Positions 49,587-60,526 are shown, counted from the stretch's first letter. The stretch: DNA of 60,784 nucleotides from Metabacillus rhizolycopersici (GCF_020075705.1 NZ_JAIQUM010000027.1:1-60784), one strand, 5' to 3'. Program-made: numbers and translations. Notes: generated by a model from the sequence alone, not told the origin.

Positions 49587-50462
49587 ATGGATTATTTAAT
49601 AAAGGCATTGGCATATGATGATCAAGTAAGAGCATATGCAGTCAGAACAACTGAGACAGTTTCTGAAGCGCAAAAAAGGCATCAAACTTGGCCAACTGCT
49701 TCTGCGGCTTTAGGTCGTGCAATGACAGCGGGCGTTATGCTTGGCTCGATGTTAAAAGGTGATGCAAAGCTAACGATAAAAGTAGAGGGCGGCGGACCAA
49801 TCGGAGTTATTTTAGTTGATAGTAATTCGAATGGGGAAGTGCGTGGATATGTGACAAATCCTCAAACTCATTTTGAGCTAAATAATAAAGGGAAGCTTGA
49901 TGTTGCCAGAGCGGTTGGTACAGAGGGAACTTTAACGATCGTCAAGGATCTTGGTCTAAAGGACCATTTTTCTGGACAAGTACCAATTGTATCGGGAGAA
50001 CTTGGAGAAGACTTTACTTACTACTTGGTCACATCTGAACAGGTTCCATCTTCAGTTGGAGTAGGAGTTCTAGTCAATCCTGATAATACAATTTTAGCTT
50101 CTGGTGGCTTTGTTATCCAACTATTACCGGGAACAAATGATGAAACAATTACAAAAATTGAAGAACGACTCAGTAAGATAGAACCAATTTCTAAAATGAT
50201 TCAGCGTGGATTAACTCCAGAGGAAATTTTAGAAGAAGTGCTTGGAGAAGGAAATGCAAAGATATTAGAGAAGCAGCCCGTTACCTTTAAATGTCAATGT
50301 TCAAAAGAACGCATTGAGAATGCAATTGTAAGTTTGGGTGCTGAAGAAATCCAGTCAATGATTGACGAGGATGGGCAGGCTGAGGCACAGTGCCACTTTT
50401 GTAATGAGCTTTACATGTTAACCAGAGAGGATCTGGAAGAATTATTGACTGAAGCAAGATAG
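49587..50462 (+). CDS. hslO: Redox-regulated chaperone Hsp33
   Basis: Cytoplasmic holdase activated by oxidation and unfolding. It has 291 residues: an N-terminal chaperone domain (1-180), a linker, and a C-terminal zinc switch with CQC (Cys236, Cys238) and CHFC (Cys269, Cys272), the four redox cysteines. AAGGGAGT lies 8 nt before ATG 49587. yacD, another folding factor, is immediately downstream. Confidence 0.97.
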   Translation: MDYLIKALAYDDQVRAYAVRTTETVSEAQKRHQTWPTASAALGRAMTAGVMLGSMLKGDAKLTIKVEGGGPIGVILVDSNSNGEVRGYVTNPQTHFELNNKGKLDVARAVGTEGTLTIVKDLGLKDHFSGQVPIVSGELGEDFTYYLVTSEQVPSSVGVGVLVNPDNTILASGGFVIQLLPGTNDETITKIEERLSKIEPISKMIQRGLTPEEILEEVLGEGNAKILEKQPVTFKCQCSKERIENAIVSLGAEEIQSMIDEDGQAEAQCHFCNELYMLTREDLEELLTEAR

Positions 50463-50494
50463 AGAATAGGGGTGGATTCTAGGAGTTGGTGAAA

Positions 50495-51382
50495 TTGAGT
50501 GGAAGGACCCTATGGAGTATTATCTTCGGTTTAATTTTAATAAACTGCATAACGGTTGGCTATTTTCTATCAAAGGAGCGAGGAATACTCCCAGTTTCAA
50601 GTAATGGTGAAACGATTGCTACAATAGGTGAGGTAACGATAACAAGAGAGCAATGGATGGCTGAGTTAGAGTCTCGTTATGGTAAAGATACATTGAAGGA
50701 CCTAGTTAATATGAAAGTGGTAGAAGAGTTAGCAGAAAAATATGCGATTACTGTCTCTGAAGATGTAATGGAGCGTGAGTTAGCAGTCTATAAATCAATG
50801 TATAATTCACTTGATGAAGAACAGCCAGGAAACGAAGAAAATTGGGAACAACAAATACGTTATAGCATTTTACTTGAAGAGTTACTTACACGAGATGTTT
50901 TGGTTACCGAAAAGGAAATGGAAACCTTTTATGAAAATAATAAAGACCTTTATAGTATAAAGGAAGCTTATCATTTATCTCACATTGTCGTAAAAACAGA
51001 AAAAGAAGCGAACATGCTACTTGATGAACTTGCTGGAGGTTCTAGTTTTGAAGCTCTAGCGCTGGAAAAATCACTTGATGAATTTACAGCGAACCAAGGC
51101 GGTGACATCGGATTTGTTTCTAAAGACAATGAGTATGTTCCGGGCGCATACCTAGAGGCGGTACTTAAGTTAGGTGAAGGTGATTGGAGCGAACCTATTC
51201 AAGTTGACGAAGGTTATGCAATTATTCTCCTTCACAAAAAACTTGAAGGGGAAACATATAGCTATAAAGAGGTAAAAGGGCAAATTCGCAGACAAATTGC
51301 ACTGGAGCAAATGGAAGGACCTGTGTCGGCTGAACCATTATGGGATGAGATCGGTGTTTCCTGGTTCTATGGTAAAAAGTGA
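50495..51382 (+). CDS. yacD: Membrane-anchored PpiC-type peptidyl-prolyl isomerase YacD
   Basis: PrsA-like extracytoplasmic foldase of 295 residues: an N-terminal membrane anchor (about 7-26) without a lipobox cysteine in the usual position, a SurA-like helical region, and a PpiC rotamase domain (about 155-250; YHLSHIVVKTEKEA, GGDIGFVSK, YAIILLHKK). The function is inferred from family. TTG 50495 is chosen because TAGGAG lies 9 nt upstream and it matches the B. subtilis N terminus; GTG 50489 is too close. Confidence 0.9.
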   Translation: MSGRTLWSIIFGLILINCITVGYFLSKERGILPVSSNGETIATIGEVTITREQWMAELESRYGKDTLKDLVNMKVVEELAEKYAITVSEDVMERELAVYKSMYNSLDEEQPGNEENWEQQIRYSILLEELLTRDVLVTEKEMETFYENNKDLYSIKEAYHLSHIVVKTEKEANMLLDELAGGSSFEALALEKSLDEFTANQGGDIGFVSKDNEYVPGAYLEAVLKLGEGDWSEPIQVDEGYAIILLHKKLEGETYSYKEVKGQIRRQIALEQMEGPVSAEPLWDEIGVSWFYGKK

Positions 51383-51413
51383 GGAAAAAATAGGGCTAAA
51401 AGCACAAAAAGTT

Positions 51414-51442
51414 TTGACAATTCGCAAGATTCCTGCTATATT
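51414..51442 (+). promoter_or_regulatory. cysK sigma-A promoter
   Basis: TTGACA (51414-51419), 17 nt, TATATT (51437-51442), with TGC before the -10. It lies 44 nt before cysK. In B. subtilis cysK is repressed by CymR; an operator was not identified here. Confidence 0.8.
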
Positions 51443-51486
51443 ACTAATAAATCCAATAAAATTACTCGGGATAGGGGAGAGAAGAT

Positions 51487-52410
51487 ATGGCGCGCGTAGC
51501 AAACTCTATACATGAATTAATAGGGGAAACACCAATTGTAAAGTTAAATAGACTTACAGATGATAATAGTGCTGATGTTTATTTGAAGCTCGAATATTTT
51601 AATCCAGGTAGTAGTGTCAAAGACCGTATTGGATTAGCGATGATTGAAGCTGCAGAAAAAAGCGGTAAATTAAAAGCGGGAGATACAGTAATTGAGCCAA
51701 CAAGTGGAAACACAGGTATTGGACTTGCCATGGTAGCGGCTGCTAAAGGCTTAAAGGCAATTTTGGTAATGCCTGATACAATGAGTCTGGAGCGTAGAAA
51801 TTTGCTGCGTGCTTATGGAGCTGAGCTTATTCTAACTCCTGGTTCCGAGGGGATGAACGGAGCGATTCGCAAAGCAGAAGAGCTATCAAAAGAGCATGGT
51901 TACTTTATGCCTCAACAATTCAAAAATGAAGCGAATCCTGAAATCCACAGTTTAACAACAGGTAAAGAAATTGTTGCACAAATGGGTGATCAGCTAGATG
52001 CATTCATATCAGGGATTGGTACTGGAGGAACAATCACTGGTGCTGGATCAGTTCTAAAAGAAAATTACCCATCAATCAAAATTTATGCAGTAGAGCCTGC
52101 TGATTCTCCAGTTCTTGCTGGTGGAAAACCAGGTCCACATAAAATTCAAGGAATCGGCGCTGGATTTGTTCCAGATGTATTAAATACTAATATTTACGAT
52201 GAAATTATAGCAGTGAAAAATGAAGATGCGTTCGAGACAGCTAGAAGAACAGGAAGAGAAGAAGGTATCTTAGGTGGTATATCATCAGGAGCAGCGATTT
52301 TTGCAGCTTTAAAAGTAGCGAAAGAGCTTGGAAAAGGCAAAAAGGTATTGGCTATTCTTCCGGATAATGGCGAACGTTACTTAAGTACACCTTTATACCA
52401 ATACGATTGA
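51487..52410 (+). CDS. cysK: Cysteine synthase A
   Basis: PLP enzyme making L-cysteine from O-acetylserine and sulfide; in B. subtilis it also partners the regulator CymR. It has 307 residues with the PLP lysine in SSVKDR (Lys45), the substrate loop [11 protein letters not shown] near 74, [12 protein letters not shown] near 178 and GGISSGAA near 265. AGGGGAGA precedes ATG 51487. It has its own promoter and terminator. Confidence 0.97.
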   Translation: MARVANSIHELIGETPIVKLNRLTDDNSADVYLKLEYFNPGSSVKDRIGLAMIEAAEKSGKLKAGDTVIEPTSGNTGIGLAMVAAAKGLKAILVMPDTMSLERRNLLRAYGAELILTPGSEGMNGAIRKAEELSKEHGYFMPQQFKNEANPEIHSLTTGKEIVAQMGDQLDAFISGIGTGGTITGAGSVLKENYPSIKIYAVEPADSPVLAGGKPGPHKIQGIGAGFVPDVLNTNIYDEIIAVKNEDAFETARRTGREEGILGGISSGAAIFAALKVAKELGKGKKVLAILPDNGERYLSTPLYQYD

Positions 52411-52468
52411 TAACAGAGTTGCCCGACAGTTATGCTTCACCTCACCTTTAGTGAATCAAATCGAGGCT

Positions 52469-52493
52469 AACTGCCTGTAAAGGTATGGTAAAT
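52469..52493 (+). repeat. Short intergenic motif, copy S2
   Basis: AACTGCC-T-GTAAA followed 6 nt later by GTAAAT, between the cysK stop and its terminator. Confidence 0.55.
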
Positions 52494-52515
52494 CTAGCTT
52501 TATTAATCGTGATAT

Positions 52516-52552
52516 AAAAAGAGGTCTGACTATAACTGGTCAGCCTCTTTTG
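52516..52552 (+). terminator. cysK terminator
   Basis: AAAAGAGG-T-CTGAC pairs with GTCAG-CCTCTTTT (one bulged T), followed by GTTTTAC. Confidence 0.85.
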
Positions 52553-52636
52553 TTTTACACATTTATCCCATTTTTTACGGCAGTATAAAACCTTTGCTTC
52601 AAAATTCATGGAGCAACAAAGAAGGTAGGGAAGGAG

Positions 52637-52661
52637 AACTGCCCGTAAACATACGATAAGT
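52637..52661 (+). repeat. Short intergenic motif, copy S3
   Basis: AACTGCC-C-GTAAA followed 6 nt later by ATAAGT, in the gap before pabB. Confidence 0.55.
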
Positions 52662-52691
52662 TTTGTTTTACAATTTTATCCTGTATGCCTT

Positions 52692-52720
52692 TTGGCAAAA
52701 AAATATGATTTCTCCATAAA
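52692..52720 (+). promoter_or_regulatory. pabB operon promoter candidate
   Basis: TTGGCA (52692-52697), 17 nt, CATAAA (52715-52720), 44 nt before pabB. Confidence 0.35.
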
Positions 52721-52763
52721 ATTTATGTAAAATGTAAATAAGAGTTTTAAAGGAGAGGTTGTC

Positions 52764-54179
52764 ATGCAGCGAGGAAGGGCATCTTTAAGTGTAAATTTTG
52801 ACTATCACGGTGACTTTTTTGAGCAATATAAGTTTTTATCAAAAGATGAAAACCAACATGCCTTTTTAGAAAGTGGTCGTGGTGGTAGGTATAGTATTGC
52901 TGGTATTAAGCCGATTGCCTCTGTGAAAGGGAAGGATTATCAGCTTTCCATTACAGATGCTCAAGGTACAAATGTGTTGGAAGGGGAGCCTCTTGAGCTT
53001 TTCCAGGAATGGTATCAGGAGTTTCATACACAACGAGATCCGAATTTACCAGATTTTCAAGGGGGAGCAATTGGGTTTATCAGCTATGACTATGTTAGAT
53101 ATTTTGAAAAGCTATCTAATCAAGCAGTTGATGATTTAGAAACACCAGATCTGTACGTTTTAATCTTTGATGATGTTGCTGTTTTTGACCATCATACGTC
53201 AAAACTTTGGTTAATCACTCATTATTATCAGGAGCGGGAAAAACAGTCTGCAGAGCACCAATTGCAAAAGATGAAGAAGATGTGGACGTGTGAACGGAAA
53301 ACGGTGAATCAGCATAATACGGTTACGCATAAACAATCACGTACTCCAATTACGTTTTCTAAAGGGTCGTTCATCAACGCGGTTGAAAAGATTAAACGTT
53401 ATATTGCTCAAGGTGATGTATTCCAAGTGAATCTATCAGTTAGGCAGCATTTTCAATTGGAGAATCATCCATTTAAAATCTATGAAACGTTACGTAAAGT
53501 AAATCCTTCTCCCTATATGGCCTATTTGCACTTTCCTGAATTTCAAATTGTCAGTGGCTCGCCTGAATTATTAGTGAAAAAACAAGGTGATGTAGTAAGT
53601 ACTCGCCCTATTGCTGGTACAAGGTCAAGAGGTAGGGATGAAGAAGAGGATATAAAGCTTGCGGATGAATTGATTGAGAATGAGAAAGAAAGAGCAGAGC
53701 ACGTTATGCTTGTTGATTTAGAAAGAAATGACTTAGGAAGAGTTTGTGAATATGGGTCTGTCCATGTAGATGAATTTATGGTCATTGAAAAGTACTCACA
53801 TGTCATGCATATTGTGTCGAATGTGAAAGGGCAATTAAAAAAAGAAGCAAATTATGCAGATATTATCAAAGCGACCTTTCCAGGTGGTACAATAACAGGA
53901 GCACCTAAAGTAAGGACGATGGAGATTATTGAAGAGCTAGAGCCAACAAGACGTGGTATTTATACTGGTTCAATCGGATGGATTGGCTTTGATGGAAACA
54001 TGGAGCTCAATATCGTCATTCGTACATTATTTGCAAAAGATGGTTATGGGTATGTTCAAGCTGGGGCAGGAATTGTCATTGATTCTAATCCAGAGCATGA
54101 ATATAAAGAGTCCTTAAAAAAAGCAAGGGCGATGGTTAAGTCCATTGAGTTGAGTAAAGAAGAGAAAATATTAGGTTGA
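52764..54179 (+). CDS. pabB: Aminodeoxychorismate synthase component I
   Basis: Converts chorismate with ammonia to 4-amino-4-deoxychorismate, the first committed step of p-aminobenzoate synthesis. It is a chorismate-binding enzyme of 471 residues with the N-terminal anthranilate-synthase-type domain and a catalytic C-terminal half: QGDVFQVNLS, STRPIAGTRSRG near 292, ELIENEKERAEHVMLVDLERND and TFPGGTITGAPK near 374. AAAGGAGAGG precedes ATG 52764. pabA and pabC follow closely. Confidence 0.95.
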   Translation: MQRGRASLSVNFDYHGDFFEQYKFLSKDENQHAFLESGRGGRYSIAGIKPIASVKGKDYQLSITDAQGTNVLEGEPLELFQEWYQEFHTQRDPNLPDFQGGAIGFISYDYVRYFEKLSNQAVDDLETPDLYVLIFDDVAVFDHHTSKLWLITHYYQEREKQSAEHQLQKMKKMWTCERKTVNQHNTVTHKQSRTPITFSKGSFINAVEKIKRYIAQGDVFQVNLSVRQHFQLENHPFKIYETLRKVNPSPYMAYLHFPEFQIVSGSPELLVKKQGDVVSTRPIAGTRSRGRDEEEDIKLADELIENEKERAEHVMLVDLERNDLGRVCEYGSVHVDEFMVIEKYSHVMHIVSNVKGQLKKEANYADIIKATFPGGTITGAPKVRTMEIIEELEPTRRGIYTGSIGWIGFDGNMELNIVIRTLFAKDGYGYVQAGAGIVIDSNPEHEYKESLKKARAMVKSIELSKEEKILG

Positions 54180-54190
54180 GGTGAGTAGAG

Positions 54191-54775
54191 ATGATTTTAA
54201 TGATTGATAATTATGATTCTTTTACATTTAATTTGGTTCAATATTTAGGTGAGCTTGGGGAAGAGTTGCTTGTAAAACGAAATGATGAAATCACGATTTC
54301 CGAAATTGAAGCGCTAAATCCACAATTCCTTATGGTTTCCCCGGGACCATGTAGCCCGAATGAAGCTGGGATTAGTATGGAAGCAATCGAATACTTTGCG
54401 GGGAAAATTCCGATATTTGGCGTTTGTCTTGGTCATCAATCGATTGCACAAGTATTTGGTGGAGATGTTGTCCGTGCTGAACGATTAATGCATGGAAAAA
54501 CATCAGAAATAAACCATAACGGAGAAACAATTTTTAAAGATATAAAGAACCCATTTACAGCAACACGCTATCATTCATTAATTGTGAAGAAAGAGACATT
54601 GCCAGATTGTTTAGAGGTAACTGCTTGGACGGATGAAAATGAAATTATGGCTATCCGTCATAAGACATTACCGATTGAAGGTGTTCAATTCCATCCGGAA
54701 TCAATTATGACTTCATTTGGTAAAGATTTATTAATGAACTTTATCAATCAATATAAATTAATAGAAAAGAGTTAA
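54191..54775 (+). CDS. pabA: Aminodeoxychorismate/anthranilate synthase glutamine amidotransferase
   Basis: Class I glutaminase that feeds ammonia to PabB and, in B. subtilis, also to TrpE. It has 194 residues with the nucleophile Cys79 in GVCLGHQ, and His168 and Glu170 in QFHPES. GAGGTGAG lies 6 nt before ATG 54191, 11 nt after pabB. Since no separate trpG is visible here, it may serve both pathways. Confidence 0.96.
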   Translation: MILMIDNYDSFTFNLVQYLGELGEELLVKRNDEITISEIEALNPQFLMVSPGPCSPNEAGISMEAIEYFAGKIPIFGVCLGHQSIAQVFGGDVVRAERLMHGKTSEINHNGETIFKDIKNPFTATRYHSLIVKKETLPDCLEVTAWTDENEIMAIRHKTLPIEGVQFHPESIMTSFGKDLLMNFINQYKLIEKS

Positions 54776-54780
54776 TAAAC

Positions 54781-55641
54781 GTGTATATTTATTGTAACTC
54801 GCAATTTATAAAAGATTCTGAAGCCACGATTTCTCCCTTTGATCATGGCTTTCTTTATGGTTTAGGCGCCTTTGAAACCTTTAGAGTATACAAGGGCTTC
54901 CCTTTTCTTCTTCATGATCATTTAAAAAGACTTCAGAATGCCATAAACGAATTAGGGATTTCTTATAAAATTGACGCTGATGAAGTGGTTGAAATGATTC
55001 AGCACTTACTTCGGCTAAATCATTGTGAAGAAGAGGATGTGACTGTCCGTTATAATATTTCCGCGGGCAATGGTGAGGTGGGCAAGTTGTTGCAACCATA
55101 TGACAGCCCGACAGTTCTTTGCTTTTTACGAAAGGCACCAATGATTCAAAGAGTCGAAAAGGATGCTGCGATTTTACAGCTACGTAGAAATACACCAGAA
55201 GGTAAGGAACGCTTAAAATCGCACCATTATTTAAATAACGTATTGGGTAAACGTGAATTAAGGGAAACCCCTGATGTAGAAGGGATCTTCCTAACAGAAC
55301 AAGGATATGTGGCAGAAGGAATTGTTTCAAATGTTTTTTGGGTGAAAGATGATATCGTGTACACGCCCTCAGTGGAAACGGGCATTTTAAACGGGATTAC
55401 GCGTCGCTTTATTATAAAAGGTTTAGAAAATCTCAATATTCCTCTTCGTGAAGGGTTTTATACACAAGGGGATTTATTGGATGCGACAGAAGTAATGATA
55501 ACGAACTCCAGTCAGGAAGTGATTCCAGTAAAGAGGGTAAGAGATGCTACTTTTCTAGGTAATGAGGGAATCATTGTGCGACAGTTGAGGGATTTATTTG
55601 ATTGTTATCGGACTAAATTACTAAGCATAGATGAGCTATAA
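54781..55641 (+). CDS. pabC: Aminodeoxychorismate lyase
   Basis: PLP fold-type IV enzyme releasing pyruvate from aminodeoxychorismate to give p-aminobenzoate. It has 286 residues with SPFDHGFLYGLGAFET near 18, the PLP lysine in RLKSHHYLNN (Lys146), and EGIVSNVFWVK with the conserved glutamate near 179. The start is GTG 54781, 5 nt after pabA, with a weak AAAAGAG about 9 nt upstream; translation is probably coupled. Confidence 0.94.
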   Translation: MYIYCNSQFIKDSEATISPFDHGFLYGLGAFETFRVYKGFPFLLHDHLKRLQNAINELGISYKIDADEVVEMIQHLLRLNHCEEEDVTVRYNISAGNGEVGKLLQPYDSPTVLCFLRKAPMIQRVEKDAAILQLRRNTPEGKERLKSHHYLNNVLGKRELRETPDVEGIFLTEQGYVAEGIVSNVFWVKDDIVYTPSVETGILNGITRRFIIKGLENLNIPLREGFYTQGDLLDATEVMITNSSQEVIPVKRVRDATFLGNEGIIVRQLRDLFDCYRTKLLSIDEL

Positions 55642-55654
55642 AGGTAGGATGAAA

Positions 55655-56494
55655 ATGGAGACAATAACGAAGCAGGAAACAATTGAATGTGGCAAATATC
55701 GTATTCACTATAATGAAAGAACGCAAATAATGGGGATTTTAAATGTGACACCAGATTCCTTCTCAGATGGTGGTAGCTATATCGATATTGACCGAGCTAT
55801 ATCCCACGCGAAAGAGATGGTTAAAAACGGTGCTGATATTATTGATATTGGCGGAGAATCAACAAGACCGGGCTATCAAAGGATTTCTGATCAGGAAGAG
55901 ATTGAACGTGTCGTTCCAGTGATTGAAAGGCTTTCGAAAGAGATTGAGGTTCCAATCTCAATTGACACATACAAAGCTGAGGTTGCTAAGTATGCAGTTG
56001 AGGCTGGCGCAACGATTATCAATGATATATGGGGCGCGAAGGCACAGCCTGAAATAGCGAAAGTAGCAGCTGATTATAATGTACCGATCATTCTTATGCA
56101 TAATCGTAAGGATCATGACTATGATCAAATCATTCCAGACATGATTGTTGATTTAATGGAGTCGGTTAAAATTGCTAAAGATGCAGGGGTGAAGGATGAC
56201 AAAATCATTCTTGATCCAGGTATTGGATTTGCTAAAACAATGGAAGACAATTTAACGGTGATGAGGCATTTAGATGCTTTTGTGCAGTTAGGTTACCCTG
56301 TATTGTTAGCTACATCAAGGAAGTCCTTTATCGGCCATGTTTTAGATTTACCTCCGAATGAACGGATGGAAGGAACAGGTGCATCGATTTGTTTAGGAAT
56401 TGAAAAAGGATGTCAACTCATTCGAATTCATGATGTGTTAGAGATGTCGAGAATGGCTAAAATGATGGATGCAATGCTGGGGAAAGGGGGCTAA
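55655..56494 (+). CDS. folP: Dihydropteroate synthase
   Basis: Joins p-aminobenzoate and hydroxymethyldihydropterin diphosphate; target of sulfonamides. It has 279 residues in a TIM barrel with MGILNVTPDSFSDGG near 27, DIGGESTRPG near 65, NDIWGAK near 121, DPGIGFAKT near 189 and TSRKSFIG near 222. ATG 55655 lies 6 nt after AAGGTAGG; the ATG at 55649 is too near. Its start region follows pabC directly. Confidence 0.95.
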   Translation: METITKQETIECGKYRIHYNERTQIMGILNVTPDSFSDGGSYIDIDRAISHAKEMVKNGADIIDIGGESTRPGYQRISDQEEIERVVPVIERLSKEIEVPISIDTYKAEVAKYAVEAGATIINDIWGAKAQPEIAKVAADYNVPIILMHNRKDHDYDQIIPDMIVDLMESVKIAKDAGVKDDKIILDPGIGFAKTMEDNLTVMRHLDAFVQLGYPVLLATSRKSFIGHVLDLPPNERMEGTGASICLGIEKGCQLIRIHDVLEMSRMAKMMDAMLGKGG

Positions 56495-56498
56495 CATC

Positions 56499-56861
56499 AT
56501 CGATAAGATTTATGTAAATGGAATGGAGTTTTACGGTTATCATGGTGTGTTTAAGGAAGAAAATAAACTCGGTCAGCGGTTTCGCGTGGATTTAGTGGTA
56601 GAGTTAAACCTGAAGCATGCGGGAGAAACGGATGATTTAGAGCATACTGTAAATTATGCAGAGCTATATAATTGCTGTAAGAAAATCGTAGAAGGTGAAC
56701 CATATAAGCTTGTTGAGGCTGTTGCCGAACAAATTGCCAAGGAAATAATCACGAATTTTGAAATTGTGCAATACTGTACGGTAAAAATGATAAAACCCGA
56801 TCCTCCAATACCGGGGCATTATAAAGAGGTAGCTGTCGAAATCAGGAGAGGTAGAATATGA
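56499..56861 (+). CDS. folB: Dihydroneopterin aldolase
   Basis: Splits dihydroneopterin to the hydroxymethyl pterin and glycolaldehyde. It has about 120 residues with FYGYHGVFKEENKLGQRF, the catalytic-type Lys in the PDPPIPGHYKEVAVEI tail, and NYAELY. Other FolB proteins begin M-D-K-x-Y; here the matching codon is ATC (56499), 8 nt after AAAGGGGG. The only upstream ATG in frame (56469) is within folP and has no RBS, and the next ATG (56523) would remove eight conserved residues. Start at ATC is inference. Confidence 0.85.
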   Translation: MDKIYVNGMEFYGYHGVFKEENKLGQRFRVDLVVELNLKHAGETDDLEHTVNYAELYNCCKKIVEGEPYKLVEAVAEQIAKEIITNFEIVQYCTVKMIKPDPPIPGHYKEVAVEIRRGRI

Positions 56862-57385
56862 AAAATGAGGCGTATGTGGCTCTTGGATCCAATATTGGTA
56901 ACCGTGAAGAATATTTACTAAAGGCTATTCAAAAAATCCAATTTCATCCTTCAATAAATGTAGAAAATGTTTCCTCCATTTATGAAACGGAACCAGTTGG
57001 CTATACGGATCAAACAGAGTTTTTAAACATGGTTATTAAGGTAAGTACTGATTTATCAGCGTTTGATCTATTAGAAGTGCTTCAAGATATCGAAATTCAT
57101 CTTGATCGAAAACGTGAAGTGAGATGGGGACCAAGAACTTTAGACCTTGACATTTTGCTATATAATCATGAGAATATTGTAACAGAACTACTTGTTGTTC
57201 CGCATCCAAGAATGCATGAGCGTGCTTTTGTTTTAATTCCATTATGTGAGATAAATAAGAGTATTAGTATTCCTACTATAGAAGAACCACTTTCTACTAT
57301 CATAGATCAATTATCAGATAAAGAAGGAGTCCGAATATGGAAGCAGAAAAATGGGGTAGACGTATTCGCGCTTTTAGAAAGTTAA
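56858..57385 (+). CDS. folK: 2-amino-4-hydroxy-6-hydroxymethyldihydropteridine diphosphokinase
   Basis: Transfers pyrophosphate from ATP to the pterin that FolP uses. It has 175 residues with ALGSNIGNREEYL, ETEPVGYTDQTEFLNMV near 46, RWGPRTLDLDILLY near 89 (metal aspartates) and PHPRMHERAFVLIPL. ATG 56858 overlaps the folB stop (ATGA), with AGGAGAGG upstream. Its 3' end overlaps yazB by 49 nt. Confidence 0.96.
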   Translation: MKNEAYVALGSNIGNREEYLLKAIQKIQFHPSINVENVSSIYETEPVGYTDQTEFLNMVIKVSTDLSAFDLLEVLQDIEIHLDRKREVRWGPRTLDLDILLYNHENIVTELLVVPHPRMHERAFVLIPLCEINKSISIPTIEEPLSTIIDQLSDKEGVRIWKQKNGVDVFALLES

Positions 57386-57540
57386 AAGGCTTTACCCAAG
57401 AGAGTTTTGCAAAGGATCTTGGTGTTTCTGTTTCGGTTTTAGGTGAAATAGAAAGAGGCAATCGTGAACCCAACAAACAATTTATTGAGGATATAGCAAA
57501 GGCGTTAAATGTTACAGTTGATGAATTAACCCCAAATTAA
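57337..57540 (+). CDS. yazB: XRE-family helix-turn-helix protein YazB
   Basis: Small DNA-binding protein of 67 residues, entirely a Cro/CI-type helix-turn-helix (KLKGFTQESFAKDLGVSVSVLGEIERGNREP). Its targets are unknown. AAGAAGGAGT lies 6 nt before ATG 57337, within the end of folK, so it shares the folate transcript. The same folK-yazB-dusB order is kept in B. subtilis. Confidence 0.92.
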   Translation: MEAEKWGRRIRAFRKLKGFTQESFAKDLGVSVSVLGEIERGNREPNKQFIEDIAKALNVTVDELTPN

Positions 57541-57566
57541 ACAATCAAAGGATTGGAGTCCGAAAT

Positions 57567-58568
57567 ATGTTCAAAATTGGTGATATTGAACTGAAAAATA
57601 GAGTCGTGTTAGCTCCGATGGCTGGAGTATGTAATTCAGCTTTCCGTCTAACAGTTAAAGAATTTGGTGCAGGACTTGTTTGTGCCGAAATGGTAAGTGA
57701 TAAGGCAATTTTATATAATAACGCAAAAACAATGGGTATGCTTTACATTGACGAGCGTGAAAAACCTTTGAGCCTTCAAATCTTTGGCGGTGAGAAAGAA
57801 ACATTAGTAGAAGCTGCTAGATTTGTTGATAAAAATACAACAGCTGATATTATTGACATAAACATGGGCTGCCCTGTACCAAAGGTTACAAAATGTGATG
57901 CTGGTGCAAGATGGCTTCTAGACTCTAATAAAATATATGATATGGTTTCTGCGGTAGTAGATGCTGTAGAAAAGCCGGTAACCGTAAAAATGCGCATGGG
58001 CTGGGATGAAGATCATATTTATGCTGTTAGAAATGCACAAGCAGTAGAGCGCGCAGGTGGAAAAGCCGTTGCGCTACATGGTCGCACACGCGTACAAATG
58101 TATGAAGGAACTGCAGATTGGGATATCATTAAAGAAGTAAAGGAATCTGTCAATATTCCTGTAATAGGTAACGGAGATGTGAAAACACCTCAAGATGCTA
58201 AGCGTATGCTGGATGAAACGGGTGTAGATGGAGTCATGATTGGCCGTGCTGCATTAGGGAACCCATGGATGATTTATCAAACAGTTAACTATTTAGAAAC
58301 TGGTGAATTAATGGAAGAACCAGATGTACGTGAAAAAATGGAAGTGTGTAAACTACATTTAGACCGCCTAATCGCTCTTAAAAATGAGAACATCGCTGTT
58401 AGAGAAATGAGAAAGCATGCTGCCTGGTACTTAAAAGGTATTAGAGGGAATGCGAAAGTTAGAAATGATATTAATCTAATGAACACGAGAGCTGAACTTG
58501 TTACACTATTAGATGAATTTGTTTTAGAAATTGAAGCAAAACAAGAAAGTGCTAGTCAAGTTGGATAA
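57567..58568 (+). CDS. dusB: tRNA-dihydrouridine synthase DusB
   Basis: FMN enzyme that reduces uridines in tRNA to dihydrouridine. It has 333 residues in a TIM barrel with APMAGVCNSAFR near 16, the catalytic cysteine in NMGCPVPK (Cys102), KMRMGWD near 140, HGRTRVQMYEG near 170 and GNGDVKTP..GVMIGRAALGNPW, plus a C-terminal helical tRNA-binding part. ATTGGAGT precedes ATG 57567 by 7 nt. A terminator separates it from lysS. Confidence 0.95.
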   Translation: MFKIGDIELKNRVVLAPMAGVCNSAFRLTVKEFGAGLVCAEMVSDKAILYNNAKTMGMLYIDEREKPLSLQIFGGEKETLVEAARFVDKNTTADIIDINMGCPVPKVTKCDAGARWLLDSNKIYDMVSAVVDAVEKPVTVKMRMGWDEDHIYAVRNAQAVERAGGKAVALHGRTRVQMYEGTADWDIIKEVKESVNIPVIGNGDVKTPQDAKRMLDETGVDGVMIGRAALGNPWMIYQTVNYLETGELMEEPDVREKMEVCKLHLDRLIALKNENIAVREMRKHAAWYLKGIRGNAKVRNDINLMNTRAELVTLLDEFVLEIEAKQESASQVG

Positions 58569-58606
58569 CTATTGAGATAAATAGTTAGTTAGCATTTTGT
58601 TGTTTT

Positions 58607-58640
58607 ACTGCCAGTACCCCCTGGCAGTTTTCTGCTTTTT
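58607..58640 (+). terminator. dusB terminator
   Basis: ACTGCCAG (58607-58614) / CTGGCAGT (58621-58628), loop TACCCC, then TTTCTGCTTTTT. It ends only 26 nt before lysS. Confidence 0.75.
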
Positions 58641-58653
58641 ATTTAAAGGATAG

Positions 58654-60166
<1,513 letters not shown>

Positions 60167-60168
<2 letters not shown>

Positions 60169-60200
60169 AAAAGGCTCCTGCACTCGCAGGAGCTTTTTTT
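60167..60200 (+). terminator. lysS terminator
   Basis: AAAAGGCTCCTGC / GCAGGAGCTTTT-type stem with a short loop, then seven T, starting at the stop codon. Confidence 0.93.
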
Positions 60201-60211
60201 GTTATAGCGTA

Positions 60212-60350
60212 TATAAATGTGGGTAAGCGAACCACATCCAGTTCCTAGCCCCTCGGGGGCATAAGTCACGCATGAATCGAAGAGAAAGTACGCCTTCGAT
60301 TCATGCGTGGCTTATGCCTGTCTTAGGTTGATCAAGGCGCTTGCGTTTTT
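60212..60350 (+). repeat. Intergenic hairpin repeat, copy R11 (head type A)
   Basis: Head ATAAATGTGGGTAAGCG..ACATCCAG, tail GATCAAGGCGCTTGCGTTTTT. The inner arm is a perfect 16-bp stem CACGCATGAATCGAAG / CTTCGATTCATGCGTG, flanked by GCATAAG/CTTATGC. It sits between the lysS terminator and the rRNA promoters. Confidence 0.88.
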
Positions 60351-60444
60351 CATTGACCATTAACATGAATCATATGCTAAAATGCTACTCTGTTTGGGAA
60401 TTTGAAAGAAACTAGATTTTTTTAATCTTTTTTATAAAAAAGAC

Positions 60445-60473
60445 TTGTCAAAGAATAAGGTGGATGTTATATT
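60445..60473 (+). promoter_or_regulatory. rRNA operon promoter P1
   Basis: TTGTCA (60445-60450), 17 nt, TATATT (60468-60473), with TGT as extended -10. Confidence 0.65.
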
Positions 60474-60526
60474 TGAATACGTTGCTGAGAAACACGCAAC
60501 AAACTTTAAAAATAATAAAAAACTTC

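Noticed and set aside
51443..51486. CymR operator at cysK
   Set aside because: AT-rich sequence around 51443-51475 does not clearly match the CymR site, so no operator is claimed.
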